A DNA stretch of 64,000 nt from an uncultured Clostridia bacterium (GTDB taxonomy: Bacteria > Bacillota > Clostridia > Christensenellales > Aristaeellaceae): the NCBI GenBank assembly GCA_934647165.1, contig CAKUFA010000002.1, positions 79,877 to 143,876 of the forward strand, in the 5' to 3' direction. The translations under genes were made by a program, and so were the position numbers. Positions within the stretch are counted from its first letter, which is position 1; each line of letters opens with the position of its first letter. Positions 1 through 8,591 of the stretch are shown piece after piece. The notes under the pieces are model-generated. The model was not told the DNA's origin, did not search any database, and worked only from the letters and a program-made list of their open reading frames with translations.

Positions 1-2
1 CC

Positions 3-746
3 CCGGTGACCATCTTCTATGGCGGCAACGGCAGCGGCAAGAGCACCATTTTGAATGTGCTTGCGGAAACCATTGGCATTGAACGGAAAACGCCCGGCAA
101 CACATCGCCCTTTTTTGACCGATATGTGTCGCAATGCAGGGTGGAATTGCGTTACGGCTGCCGCGCTGTTCCGCGGACAAGCCGTTTCATCACCAGCGAC
201 GATGTGTTTGATTATCTTTTGAACCTGCGCGGTCTCAATCAGGGCATTGACCGGCGGCGGGAGGAACTGTACGATGAATTCCTGAGCGCGAAACACGGCA
301 AATTTCAGCTGCAAAGCCTGGATGACTATGAGGAACTTAAGCGCACCGTGGATGCGCGGCGGCTCACCCAGTCCCAATATGTCAAGTCCCGCATGAACGC
401 CGGAGCGCAGGAAAAATCCAACGGGGAAAGCGCGATGACATTCTTCACTCAGTTGATTGACGAGCATGCGCTCTACCTGCTGGATGAGCCGGAGAACAGC
501 TTATCCGCTACCAAACAGGAAGAACTGAGGGACTTTCTGGCCGCCTCTGCACGGGCATACGATTGCCAGCTGGTGATTGCGACGCATTCGCCATTTTTGC
601 TTTCCATGCCAGGAGCGCGGATCTATGATTTGGATAGCGAAGGCGCACCCCGCCGCAAATGGACGGAGCTGGAGAATGTGCGCGCCTACCGAAAGCTTTT
701 CCGCGAGCATGCAGATGAGTTTTTGGAAGATGATGAGATGGAGTGA
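3..746 (+). CDS. AAA family ATPase, 5' end outside the window
   Basis: This is a P-loop ATPase of the ABC/SMC-like predicted ATPase class. Walker A (GGNGSGKST) sits at the very start, the Walker B stretch LYLLDEPENSL at about residues 158-168 and the switch histidine in ATHSPFLLS near residue 195. The frame is open to the window edge, and the P-loop normally follows 20-40 residues in such proteins, so the true start lies upstream. A GTG at position 6 is open but would begin almost on the P-loop. The gene ends 6 bp before tcdA, suggesting co-transcription. The substrate is unknown; stand-alone proteins of this kind are often annotated only as ATP-binding. Confidence 0.85.
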   Translation, partial: PVTIFYGGNGSGKSTILNVLAETIGIERKTPGNTSPFFDRYVSQCRVELRYGCRAVPRTSRFITSDDVFDYLLNLRGLNQGIDRRREELYDEFLSAKHGKFQLQSLDDYEELKRTVDARRLTQSQYVKSRMNAGAQEKSNGESAMTFFTQLIDEHALYLLDEPENSLSATKQEELRDFLAASARAYDCQLVIATHSPFLLSMPGARIYDLDSEGAPRRKWTELENVRAYRKLFREHADEFLEDDEME

Positions 747-752
747 TGGGCG

Positions 753-1466
753 ATGAATCAATATGCACGAACAGAGCTGCTGCTGGGCACGGAAGGCGTT
801 GCAAGGCTGCAAAAGGCGCATGTGGCCATTTTCGGCGTGGGGGGCGTGGGCGGCTATGCGGCGGAGGCACTGGTGCGTACCGGCCTTGGCGCGATAGATC
901 TGGTGGATAACGATACGGTGTCCCTCACAAATTTGAACCGGCAGATCATAGCCCTGCATTCCACCCTTGGCCGGGATAAAACCGAGGTGATGGCCGAGAG
1001 ACTGCGGGACATTGCCCCGGATGCGCATATTACGCCGCGGTGCATGTTCTATCTGCCGGAAACGGCGGATGCGATTGACCTGACGCAGTATGACTATGTG
1101 ATTGATGCGGTGGATACCGTGGCTGCCAAGCTGGAGCTTGTGCAGCGCTGCACGGCGGCGGGGGTACCCATTATCAGCGCTATGGGCGCGGGTAATAAGC
1201 TGGATGTGACAAAGCTGACCATCACCGACATCAGCAAAACGCACACCTGCCGCCTGGCACGGGTGATGCGCACAGAGCTGCGCCGCCGGGGTGTTGAGCA
1301 CCTGACCGTGGCCTATTCCACTGAGCCTGCCATTGCCGCCCGGGCGGAGAGCGAGGAAACACCCACCGGCGGGCGCCGCAGCGTGCCCGGCAGCGTGATG
1401 TTCGTGCCTGCCGCCATGGGACTGATGATTGCATCGCATGTGATTCGGGAGCTGTGCGGGGACTGA
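753..1466 (+). CDS. tcdA: tRNA threonylcarbamoyladenosine dehydratase (ThiF/MoeB/E1-like)
   Basis: TcdA cyclises t6A37 in tRNAs to ct6A, using ATP to activate the carboxylate. The protein has 237 residues, usual for the family. It shows the E1-like nucleotide fold: FGVGGVGG at residues 27-34, the acidic DNDTVSLTNLNRQ stretch at about 52-64, and VIDAVDT near 118. The C-terminal region with RRSVPGSVMFVPAAMG is typical of TcdA/YgdL rather than MoeB or ThiF, and no sulfur-carrier partner or rhodanese domain is adjacent. The ATG at 753 follows the ATPase stop by 6 bp, so translation may be coupled. Confidence 0.93.
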   Translation: MNQYARTELLLGTEGVARLQKAHVAIFGVGGVGGYAAEALVRTGLGAIDLVDNDTVSLTNLNRQIIALHSTLGRDKTEVMAERLRDIAPDAHITPRCMFYLPETADAIDLTQYDYVIDAVDTVAAKLELVQRCTAAGVPIISAMGAGNKLDVTKLTITDISKTHTCRLARVMRTELRRRGVEHLTVAYSTEPAIAARAESEETPTGGRRSVPGSVMFVPAAMGLMIASHVIRELCGD

Positions 1467-1509
1467 AAGCCTGCCGGTTGGGTGGCGCTATGTCATGCGG
1501 AGCAGCTGC

Positions 1510-2049
1510 TTACCATTCAATGCCCTCCCGTGCGGGCAGATGCTCTGTTTCATAAGGGTGCTTTTCCGCTGTGATGACGCTCACATAATCAGCTGCGGCG
1601 TGCAGCCATGGAGGCGCCGCATAGCCGGAGACAACCGCTTCGCCACGCTGAAGGGCTGCGGCGATGAGCATGCGCGCCGTATTCTCTTCTACCATGTGAA
1701 GGGACAGCGCAGTGGCCAGTTCATCCAGCACGAGGAGTCCGTTTTGCATGCGGAACGGGTTGCGCAAATAATCGCACAAGGCGTGGGCGTGGGCAGTCTG
1801 CAGGGCGAAAACGCCGGCCTTTTCTGCCTCTGTCATTTGAAACACAAAGCCGTGTGTTGGCCGGGGCAGCATCATGGTAACCCCGGGTAAATGCGACAGT
1901 GCCGTGATTTCGCCGGAGTGGCCGTCTTTCAGGAACTGAGTGATAAGCACAGGCAGTCCATGCCCGTGGGCGCGAAGCGCCAGGCCCATGGCGGCGGTGG
2001 TTTTCCCCTTGCCGTTGCCGGTATAAAGGTGCAGCTTGTGTTCAGCCAT
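1510..2049 (-). CDS. cobO: cob(I)alamin adenosyltransferase, CobA/CobO/BtuR type
   Basis: The enzyme transfers the adenosyl group of ATP to reduced cobalamin to make the coenzyme form. The 179-residue protein opens with MAEHKLHLYT followed by the unusual P-loop GNGKGKTT at residues 11-18, characteristic of CobA/CobO. LLVLDELATAL near residue 105 is the Walker B-like segment. The gene stands alone, convergent with tcdA (43 bp between stops) and divergent from the secreted protein at 2196. No other cobalamin genes are visible, so it may serve salvage rather than de novo synthesis; that is inference. Confidence 0.93.
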   Translation of the reverse strand: MAEHKLHLYTGNGKGKTTAAMGLALRAHGHGLPVLITQFLKDGHSGEITALSHLPGVTMMLPRPTHGFVFQMTEAEKAGVFALQTAHAHALCDYLRNPFRMQNGLLVLDELATALSLHMVEENTARMLIAAALQRGEAVVSGYAAPPWLHAAADYVSVITAEKHPYETEHLPAREGIEW

Positions 2050-2195
2050 GCCGGTGAATCCCCCTTTTGGAAACAGTTTAATGCCATCATTATACCCGCC
2101 CCTGTGCGGATTGACAAGGCACAGCCCAGGATGTATACTTCCATGTGAAGAGTGCGGCGGAGGTTCATGCCGCGCCTGCGAAAGGGGAAAAAACC

Positions 2196-2879
2196 ATGAA
2201 GAAAATTGCTGCGTTGATGTTGACGTTGTGCCTGCTGACGACCTGCTCCTTTGCCCTTGCCGCCGGCAAGCTGGAGGTTACGCAGGAAACCTATGTGTAT
2301 ACGGAGCCCTACGAAGGTTCATTCCAGAGCTATTGCTTTGCTGAACTGACGAACACCGGCGACAAGAACGTGGAGTTCGGATCCGGCGTGCTGGAAATTC
2401 TCAATGCCGAAGGCGATGTGACGGATACCGATGATGCGTATATCAGCTATCCGAACGTGATTGCCCCCGGTGAAAAGGCGTATGTTCGGCTTTGGAGCAT
2501 GGTGAGTGACGCCGAAAAGCTGGAGGACATCAGCGACTATACCCTGACGCTGACCGGCAAAACCAGCAAGGAGAACGTGCCTGTACACCTGACGGCTTCC
2601 GCAGTGGTGCAGGAAGGCGAGCGGTGGGGCGAAAAGGTCTACACCATGGTGGCCACGGTAACGAATGAAACCTCCGAAACCGTCTATCAGCCCAACGTGG
2701 TGCTGGCCGCCTATGATGCGGATGGTAAACTTCTCTACACGGACGTAACAACGCTCTATAGCGTGGGCATCCCGGCCGGACAGACGGTGGAAGTGCTCAT
2801 CACGGTGGACAGCAGCGTTTCTGATCAGTGGACGGAAACCCCTGCCACGGTAGAGGCTATTGTGTACGTGGAGGACTGA
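2196..2879 (+). CDS. secreted FxLYD-like protein of unknown function
   Basis: The product is about 228 residues with an N-terminal signal peptide: MKK, a hydrophobic stretch and ALA-AG as a probable signal peptidase I site. The ATG at 2196 is preferred to an in-frame one at 2145 because it directly precedes the signal peptide and follows a ribosome site (AAAGGGGA). Two immunoglobulin-like beta-sandwich halves are suggested; the second (VTNETSETVYQPNVVLAAYDADG and following) resembles FxLYD domains found in Gram-positive secreted proteins. A cysteine occurs in the signal region (LLTTCSF) but not in a good lipobox. A strong hairpin follows the stop. The function is unknown. Confidence 0.8.
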   Translation: MKKIAALMLTLCLLTTCSFALAAGKLEVTQETYVYTEPYEGSFQSYCFAELTNTGDKNVEFGSGVLEILNAEGDVTDTDDAYISYPNVIAPGEKAYVRLWSMVSDAEKLEDISDYTLTLTGKTSKENVPVHLTASAVVQEGERWGEKVYTMVATVTNETSETVYQPNVVLAAYDADGKLLYTDVTTLYSVGIPAGQTVEVLITVDSSVSDQWTETPATVEAIVYVED

Positions 2880-2946
2880 AAAGCAGGAAAATTTTGCGCG
2901 GACGGCGATTGCTGATTCGCCTGAAATGCTGTAAAAAAGACATGAT

Positions 2947-2991
2947 AAAAGGGCTTGCCGGTCTGTGAGAAACAGACAGCAGGCCCTTTTT
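2947..2991. terminator. hairpin terminator between convergent genes
   Basis: AAAAGGGC pairs with GCCCTTTT around an inner stem GTCTGT/ACAGAC. Runs of T flank both sides, so it can end both the secreted-protein gene (+) and recO (-). Confidence 0.85.
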
Positions 2992-3008
2992 GTTGCCGGT
3001 TGATCGGC

Positions 3009-3734
3009 TTATTCCGGCAAAACAGCCGTGCTTTTTAACCGCCTGTCCAGCCGCTGCTCCACAAAGGCTCGCAGCACAGCAAAGGGAGCGTAGCATGTTT
3101 GCGTGTTTACCCACCCTGCCGATCCTGTTTCCAACGCCATGCGCATCCATTTTGCTTGCTCCGCAGCGATGGGTATGTGGCCTTTCCGGCGGCAATCATG
3201 GCACACAAGGCCGCCATCCTGATGGGAGAAATACGTCTGTTCTTCCCCTGTCAGCTTTTTTCCGCAGCAGGCGCAATGGTTCAGCCGGGGCTTGAAGCCT
3301 TCGCAGGCGGCGTAGTGCAGCAGAAATCCGCTCAGCAGCGGTTTCCATTCCTGGGCGGAGAACGTCAGGCGGCTCAGTGTATGCAGCAGCAGCATAAACA
3401 GCTCCTGATCCGCTACGCCGGGCTGCACGGCGGCCTCGGTTAAATTCAGCAGATAAACGCCGCAGCTCAGGCGGTCAAAGTCTGCCCGGAGCGGGTAAAA
3501 TGTTTCAATCAGCGACGCGGAAACCAGCGTGGCTCGGCCATCCCGGCCATAGAGCTCAAAATCCCCCAGGGCGAACACTTCACTGGCGTTGAGCAGCGCG
3601 GATCTTGGGCGGCGGCAGCCGCGGGACAGCACTTCCATTCGCCCGCGTGTGGGGCTGAAAAGCGTCAGCATCCGGTCATTTTCCCGATAATTGGCATAGC
3701 GCAGCACAATGGCTGTCTGCTCGGTTTGAATCAT
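3009..3734 (-). CDS. recO: DNA repair protein RecO
   Basis: RecO loads RecA with RecF/RecR and anneals single-stranded DNA. The 241-residue protein begins with the N-terminal OB-fold (MIQTEQTAIVLRYANYREND, then SPTRGRMEVLSRG). It carries a zinc-binding motif with Cys154/Cys157 and Cys178/Cys181, as in Gram-positive RecO. The start ATG is preceded by AAAGGAG. The gene lies 22 bp downstream of the TetR gene on the same strand. In many Firmicutes recO sits with era or glyQS; that arrangement is not seen here. Confidence 0.95.
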   Translation of the reverse strand: MIQTEQTAIVLRYANYRENDRMLTLFSPTRGRMEVLSRGCRRPRSALLNASEVFALGDFELYGRDGRATLVSASLIETFYPLRADFDRLSCGVYLLNLTEAAVQPGVADQELFMLLLHTLSRLTFSAQEWKPLLSGFLLHYAACEGFKPRLNHCACCGKKLTGEEQTYFSHQDGGLVCHDCRRKGHIPIAAEQAKWMRMALETGSAGWVNTQTCYAPFAVLRAFVEQRLDRRLKSTAVLPE

Positions 3735-3756
3735 GCCATCGTGTCTCCTTTACGCA

Positions 3757-4320
3757 TCATTCGCCGCGCGTGCAATATTTGTGCAGGGCGCGATCCACGT
3801 CCCCCTCGATGAGGATGCTCAGCCTGCTGATGATCTTTTCCGGATCGTCCTTCATATCGCCGCGGATCCAGTTGAGCATTAGCCCTACAAAGGCATATTT
3901 GTAGAAATCGGCAATGAACTGCTTGTCCTCGCTGCGCACGCTGAGGTGGACGGCCTTTTCCTCCACTACGTTGATAAGCAGCTGATAAGTCACTTTGTAC
4001 AGATATTGCTCCAGATGTTCACGGCTCACGGAATGATACACGTTCATGATGAAGGGACGGTTTGCTTTCACGGCAGCAAACAGGTCAAGGAAGCCTTGCT
4101 GCCAGGTTTGGGCGGTTTTGTGACCGGCCAGCGCTTTGGCGGCTTCTTCCTGGCATGTCCACTCCACAAGGTCGTAAATATCGGTGAAATAGTAGTAGAA
4201 CGTCATGCGGCTAACGCCGCAGTCCTCTGCAATGTCGTTCACGGTGATTTTGCTCAGGGGCTTTTGCAGCAGCATGTTTTTCAGGCTTGCGGACAAGGCT
4301 CGCTTGGTGGTTTGCGACAT
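3757..4320 (-). CDS. TetR/AcrR family transcriptional regulator
   Basis: The 187-residue protein has an N-terminal helix-turn-helix (about residues 22-50, including DIAEDCGVSRMTFYYYFTD) and an all-helical C-terminal domain resembling DhaS-like TetR proteins. The ATG at 4320 is chosen over a more upstream in-frame ATG because it has AAAGGAG 10 bp before it and starts directly on the DNA-binding domain. It lies downstream of fucO on the same strand, separated by a terminator, and just before recO. Its target is not evident; the neighbouring alcohol dehydrogenase is a plausible candidate only. Confidence 0.88.
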   Translation of the reverse strand: MSQTTKRALSASLKNMLLQKPLSKITVNDIAEDCGVSRMTFYYYFTDIYDLVEWTCQEEAAKALAGHKTAQTWQQGFLDLFAAVKANRPFIMNVYHSVSREHLEQYLYKVTYQLLINVVEEKAVHLSVRSEDKQFIADFYKYAFVGLMLNWIRGDMKDDPEKIISRLSILIEGDVDRALHKYCTRGE

Positions 4321-4458
4321 GGAAGCTTTGTCTCCTTTCCCGGAACAGTTTTGGTCATTATACCATGAAAGACACGCGCTGGCAAAGTATAAAGAACTGC
4401 AAATGGCGAAAAACGGTTTTTCAAGCGGCTGCGGTTTTGGCGCGCGTGAAAAGCAAAA

Positions 4459-4484
4459 GCCCGCTGACAGGAGCGTCAACGGGC
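4459..4484 (-). terminator. terminator after fucO
   Basis: GCCCG-C-TGAC pairs with GTCA-A-CGGGC. Read on the minus strand the stem is followed by TTTTGCTTTT, fitting intrinsic termination of the alcohol dehydrogenase gene before the TetR gene. Confidence 0.75.
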
Positions 4485-4522
4485 CTGAAGCATCGGAAAA
4501 AACGGCCGCTTCTCATTCGGTT

Positions 4523-5671
4523 TTACAGGAGCTTTTTGTACAGTTCCTTGATTTCCGCGGGGCTGGTATCGCGGGGGTTGCCGGGGCGGCATGCATCCGC
4601 GTAGGCGGATTCCGCAAGGAAATCCAGGTCGGCGGGATTGACGATGGCCTTCAGGTCGGCGGGAATGCCCACATCGGCGGCCAGCTTCTTCACAGCGTCC
4701 ACAGCTGCCTTGCGGTATTCGTCCTGCGACATGTGTTCCACACCTTCAACGCCCATGGCGGCAGCGATATACTTGTACTTGTCGCCGGTCACGGGGGCGT
4801 TGTATTCCATCACCGTGGGCAGCAGAATGGCGTTTGCCACACCGTGGGGCGTATCATACACAGCGCCCAGGCAATGCGCCATGGAGTGCACAATGCCCAA
4901 GCCCACGTTGCTGAAGCCCATGCCGGCCACATACTGGCCAAGTGCCATGCCGTCACGGCCCTCCGGCTTGCCGGCAACCGCGTCCCGCAGGGAGCGGGCG
5001 ATGATTTCGATGGCCTTGAGATGGAACATGTCGGTCATTTCCCATGCGGCTTTGGTGGTGAAGCCTTCAATAGCGTGGGTCAGCGCGTCCATGCCGGTGG
5101 CGGCGGTGAGTCCCTTGGGCATGGTGGACATCATGTCGGGGTCAATCACGGCAACTTCGGGAATGTCATGCACGTCCACGCACACAAACTTGCGCTTTTT
5201 TTCCACGTCGGTGATAACGTAGTTGATGGTCACCTCAGCGGCGGTGCCGGCAGTGGTGGGCACGGCAATGGTGAATACCGTTTTATTTTTTGTGGGTGCA
5301 ACGCCTTCCAGGGAGCGAACATCGGCAAATTCGGGGTTGTTGATGATGATGCCGATGGCCTTGGCCGTGTCCATGGAGGAACCGCCGCCGATGGCAATGA
5401 TATAGTCCGCGCCGCTGTTTTTGTAGGCGGCAACACCGGTCTGCACATTTTCAATGGTGGGGTTGGGCTTGATGTTGGAATAGATTTCGTAGGCAAGGCC
5501 GGCTTTGTCGAGCACGCCGGTGACCTTGGCGGTGACGCCGAACTTGAGCAGATCCGGATCGGAGCAGACAAAGGCCTTCTTCAGCCCGCGGCCCTGCACT
5601 TCCGGCACAATGGATTCAATGGCGCCGCGGCCATGGTAGGAGACAGGATTGAGCACGATACGATTCGCCAT
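4523..5671 (-). CDS. fucO: iron-containing alcohol dehydrogenase, lactaldehyde reductase (FucO-like)
   Basis: This group III Fe-dependent dehydrogenase reduces lactaldehyde to 1,2-propanediol with NADH, the step that disposes of lactaldehyde in L-fucose and L-rhamnose fermentation. The NAD-binding motif GGGSSMDTAKA begins at residue 96. The metal ligands expected from E. coli FucO are present as Asp195, His199, His262 and His276. Length is 382 residues, usual for the family. The start MANRIVLN at 5671 has GAGGAGG upstream. An in-frame ATG at 5782 lacks such a site and would add residues not seen in the family. Together with the two fucosidases at 38.8-43.2 kb it suggests fucose use. Confidence 0.93.
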   Translation of the reverse strand: MANRIVLNPVSYHGRGAIESIVPEVQGRGLKKAFVCSDPDLLKFGVTAKVTGVLDKAGLAYEIYSNIKPNPTIENVQTGVAAYKNSGADYIIAIGGGSSMDTAKAIGIIINNPEFADVRSLEGVAPTKNKTVFTIAVPTTAGTAAEVTINYVITDVEKKRKFVCVDVHDIPEVAVIDPDMMSTMPKGLTAATGMDALTHAIEGFTTKAAWEMTDMFHLKAIEIIARSLRDAVAGKPEGRDGMALGQYVAGMGFSNVGLGIVHSMAHCLGAVYDTPHGVANAILLPTVMEYNAPVTGDKYKYIAAAMGVEGVEHMSQDEYRKAAVDAVKKLAADVGIPADLKAIVNPADLDFLAESAYADACRPGNPRDTSPAEIKELYKKLL

Positions 5672-5732
5672 GGGAATAACCTCCTCACGTTTTTCAGGAA
5701 AGCGGACGTTTGCGTGACGCTGCCTGCGGATG

Positions 5733-5749
5733 GCATCTAGAGAAGATGC
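5733..5749. promoter_or_regulatory. small palindrome upstream of fucO, possible operator
   Basis: GCATCT-AGAGA-AGATGC is a perfect 6-bp inverted repeat 62 bp upstream of the fucO start. No convincing promoter hexamers could be aligned to it, so operator function is only a possibility. Confidence 0.3.
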
Positions 5750-5807
5750 GTCTAAGGAAATCATTCGATATTTCTTTGTCAAACTCCTGCCTGACAGCCG
5801 TTGTTCA

Positions 5808-6398
5808 CTATTTTTTTACAGAAATGGCAAACAGGCCATCTTTTTTACAGCAGGCGAAGAAACGTCCGCCAGGCAGGCGCGGCATGCGTACTTCATTGCC
5901 GCCTTCGGGGTAGAGTCGAACCAGGGTGTAGCGGTCAAAGCCTACCTCCAGAAGGAAGGACAGGTAGTGCTCCTTCTCCACGGGATGGGAAAAGGTCAGC
6001 AGCCATTCATCCTCGCAGGGGGAGCCGGAAACCTGGTGCGCCTCATCGGCGGGGCGGGACTGCAGGGGCTCCAGCACCCGGGAGCAGCAGGTGATTTGCG
6101 CAGGCATGGCGCACACCACCACGTTGCCGCAGGTGGGACACTGGTAGATTTGAAGCTTTCTCATATTTCCTCCATCCTGGCGATTGGCTGTCCACTCGCC
6201 GTTCATCAATTGCGCCGCATCCAGGCGGAACAGGCGCGCAATGGCCGGAATCAGGGATGCATCCGGACAGCCTGCGCCGCGTTCCCACTTGCTCACGGCT
6301 TTGTCGGACACGTGCAGCAGCGCGGCCAGCTGCGCCTGGGTCATGCTATGCTCGGTGCGCATTCTGCGCAGTACTGTGCCAAGTTTTTCTGCATCCAT
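5808..6398 (-). CDS. XRE-type regulator fused to a desulforedoxin/superoxide-reductase-like domain
   Basis: The protein has 196 residues. Residues 5-65 form an XRE helix-turn-helix (MTQAQLAALLHVSDKAVSKW). From residue 80 a desulforedoxin-like knuckle follows, with Cys87/Cys90 and the pair Cys104/Cys105, then a segment like superoxide reductase with SHPVEKEHYL at 137-146. The end (CCKKDGLF) matches the C-terminal Cys-x-x-His-Gly motif of superoxide reductase but has Asp where the iron-ligand His is expected, so enzymatic activity is doubtful. The ATG at 6398 follows GAGGTG; earlier in-frame ATGs are unsupported. A metal- or redox-sensing regulator is a reasonable inference. Confidence 0.85.
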   Translation of the reverse strand: MDAEKLGTVLRRMRTEHSMTQAQLAALLHVSDKAVSKWERGAGCPDASLIPAIARLFRLDAAQLMNGEWTANRQDGGNMRKLQIYQCPTCGNVVVCAMPAQITCCSRVLEPLQSRPADEAHQVSGSPCEDEWLLTFSHPVEKEHYLSFLLEVGFDRYTLVRLYPEGGNEVRMPRLPGGRFFACCKKDGLFAISVKK

Positions 6399-6480
6399 TC
6401 TTTTCACCTCATGCAACAGCATAGCACAAAAAGCCGCCATTTGCACCCGACGGAGCGTAGAGACGCACATTGTGCAGGCA

Positions 6481-6516
6481 CAAAAACATGCGCTGCGGTT
6501 TACCGCAGCGCATGTT
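6481..6516 (-). terminator. terminator after ohyA
   Basis: A perfect 14-bp stem (AACATGCGCTGCGG / CCGCAGCGCATGTT) with a TTTA loop. On the minus strand it is followed by a run of T, placing it after the oleate hydratase gene. Confidence 0.9.
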
Positions 6517-6562
6517 TGCAATGCATGGCTTCTGGAAGGAGAAACTCCCTTCCCCGGAGCGA

Positions 6563-8335
6563 TCAGATGACGTGATATTCCTTGAGCAGCTTTTCGATAT
6601 CCGTTCCGGCGATCTTCTTGAGCACTTCCTTGAGAGCAAGACGTTCTACCAGCGGCAGCTCCATATCGGTGATCTTCTTGCCGTCGCGCAGCTTTACCGT
6701 GGCGTTAAGCAGGTCGCGGATGTCATAGGTGCTGCCCCATACTTCCGGCACGCCGCGGTCAATGTTGAGCAGGGTGTACACAGCCACCATGGCGGTGCGC
6801 ATGCTGTATTCCGTGGTGAAGATGGTATCCCGCGGCACTTCGGCGAACTGTCCCAGGAAGGCGAAGTTCACAGCGCCCTGGGGAACCACGTCCGGCCGGT
6901 CGCCTGCACGGCGAGGCATGAAGAAGGCGGTGATGTAAGGCATCATGACCGGCACGGTGTTGGCGCTGTGTTCAGCCATTTCGTCAATCTCATCCACCGG
7001 AACGCCGATGTGATACAGCCACTCCATGCAGATTTCCTTGCCGGTGCAGTCGCGCATGGGCTTCTTCACATAATCGCCGGGCTTATCGGAGAACAGGCCG
7101 TACACCCACACGCACAGCTGGTTTTTGGGCTGGTCGCGGAACTGCTGCTGACGGTTGAGCGTCCAGGACATGAGCCAGGAAGAATCCTTCACGGTGACAA
7201 TACCGCCGGTGACAGTGTGGCCGGAGAAGGGATCACGCTTGCAAATCTTTTCGATATACTTGGGGATGCGGTTGTCCAGGGTGGTCACGGTAGCGCTCAT
7301 CCAGTTGCTCTGTTCAGGATCGTAGCAGAACTTCTCGGGATGGCCGAAGCTCTCATCCTGCGCGGCGATCTTCTTCCACAGATCCCAGCCGTTGCCGGGC
7401 TTCATGGAGGGATCGAAGGCAGCAGGCTCGTTCTGGCTGCCGTAGGTGCTGCTTTCTACGCAGCCGCCGTTGGTGATGAAGAGCAGATCATTTTCGGTCA
7501 GGTCGATCACGTCGCTCTGTCCGTCATGCTCAACAGTGATGGAGGCGGCCTGCTTGCGGCCGTTCTGCACGTTGAAGCGCACATCCGTCACCTTGGTGTT
7601 GTAGTGGAACTGCACGCCATGGCTCTTCAGATAGGTCTCCATGGGCAGGATGATGGATTCATACTGATTATAACGGGTGAAGCGCAGCGCCTTGAAGTCC
7701 GGCAGGCCGCCGATGTGGTGAATGAAGCGCTTGATGTACAGCTTCATTTCCAGCGCGCTGTGCCAGTTTTCAAAGGCGAACATGGTGCGCCAGTACATCC
7801 AGAAGTTGGAGGAGAACACCTCGTCATCGAACACATCGGTGATGCGTTTGTCATACAGCTCTTCATCCGGGGTGAAGAACAGGTGCATGATTTCCATAGC
7901 GCCCTTATCGGAAATGGCGAATTTGCCGTCGGTGTGGGCATCCTGACCGCGATCAACTGTTGCGCGGCACAGAGAGTAGTTGGGGTCTTCCTTGTTCAGC
8001 CAGTAATACTCATCCAACACGCTGGCGCCTTCGGTTTCCAGGGAGGGAATGGAGCGGAGGATATCCCACATGACCTCGAAGTGGTTGTCCATCTCGCGGC
8101 CGCCGCGCATCATGTAGCCCACGTCATACTTGCGGCCGTCACACGCACCGCCGGATACAGGATCCTTTTCGAACACGTGGATGTGTTCGCCCTTCATGCG
8201 GCCGTCGCGCACCAGGTAGCACGCCGCCGTCAGCGAAGCCAAGCCGCTGCCGACGATGTAGGCCGATTTATGATCCACGCCCTCAGGCTTCCGGGGCGTC
8301 GCAAAAGCTTCATAGTTACCGCTGGAATAATACAT
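6563..8335 (-). CDS. ohyA: oleate hydratase (myosin-cross-reactive antigen family)
   Basis: This FAD protein adds water to the cis-9 double bond of unsaturated fatty acids such as oleate, giving 10-hydroxystearate, a detoxification common in gut and skin Firmicutes. The 590-residue length is normal. The dinucleotide-binding motif VGSGLASLTAA starts at residue 28, and the hallmark RGGRE is at residues 77-81, where Glu81 corresponds to the catalytic glutamate known in this family. No signal peptide is present. An AAGGAGG site precedes the ATG. The gene appears monocistronic, between hairpins at 6.5 and 8.5 kb, next to a MATE pump on the same strand. Confidence 0.96.
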   Translation of the reverse strand: MYYSSGNYEAFATPRKPEGVDHKSAYIVGSGLASLTAACYLVRDGRMKGEHIHVFEKDPVSGGACDGRKYDVGYMMRGGREMDNHFEVMWDILRSIPSLETEGASVLDEYYWLNKEDPNYSLCRATVDRGQDAHTDGKFAISDKGAMEIMHLFFTPDEELYDKRITDVFDDEVFSSNFWMYWRTMFAFENWHSALEMKLYIKRFIHHIGGLPDFKALRFTRYNQYESIILPMETYLKSHGVQFHYNTKVTDVRFNVQNGRKQAASITVEHDGQSDVIDLTENDLLFITNGGCVESSTYGSQNEPAAFDPSMKPGNGWDLWKKIAAQDESFGHPEKFCYDPEQSNWMSATVTTLDNRIPKYIEKICKRDPFSGHTVTGGIVTVKDSSWLMSWTLNRQQQFRDQPKNQLCVWVYGLFSDKPGDYVKKPMRDCTGKEICMEWLYHIGVPVDEIDEMAEHSANTVPVMMPYITAFFMPRRAGDRPDVVPQGAVNFAFLGQFAEVPRDTIFTTEYSMRTAMVAVYTLLNIDRGVPEVWGSTYDIRDLLNATVKLRDGKKITDMELPLVERLALKEVLKKIAGTDIEKLLKEYHVI

Positions 8336-8492
8336 CTTGCAAAACCTCCTTGCAGGTCGATGGAAAACTCTTCATTCGCCGAACCGGCGCGCTTTCCGTT
8401 TCGGTGACACTAGGATATCCCGTTTAGCCCTGCGATACAATAAACAAAAACGGCGTGTTGTAAGATTTTTTGACAAAAGGCGTGAAGTGTAT

Positions 8493-8531
8493 AAAAAAGG
8501 CCGGCAAAACGGTCAATTCGTTTTGTCGGCC
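8493..8531 (-). terminator. terminator after the first MATE gene
   Basis: GGCCGGCAAAAC pairs with GTTTTGTCGGCC (one G:T). A run of A on the plus strand gives a T tract on the transcribed strand. Confidence 0.85.
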
Positions 8532-8591
8532 CTTTGGGCGGTGCGGGCACAGGCGGTTACGCTGCTTTTGCGGAAAGAGCTTGCTGAAGCG

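Noticed and set aside
6470..8407. Open frame of 645 codons antisense to oleate hydratase
   Set aside because: Composition artefact of a GC-rich gene; ohyA on the other strand has full catalytic motifs and signals.
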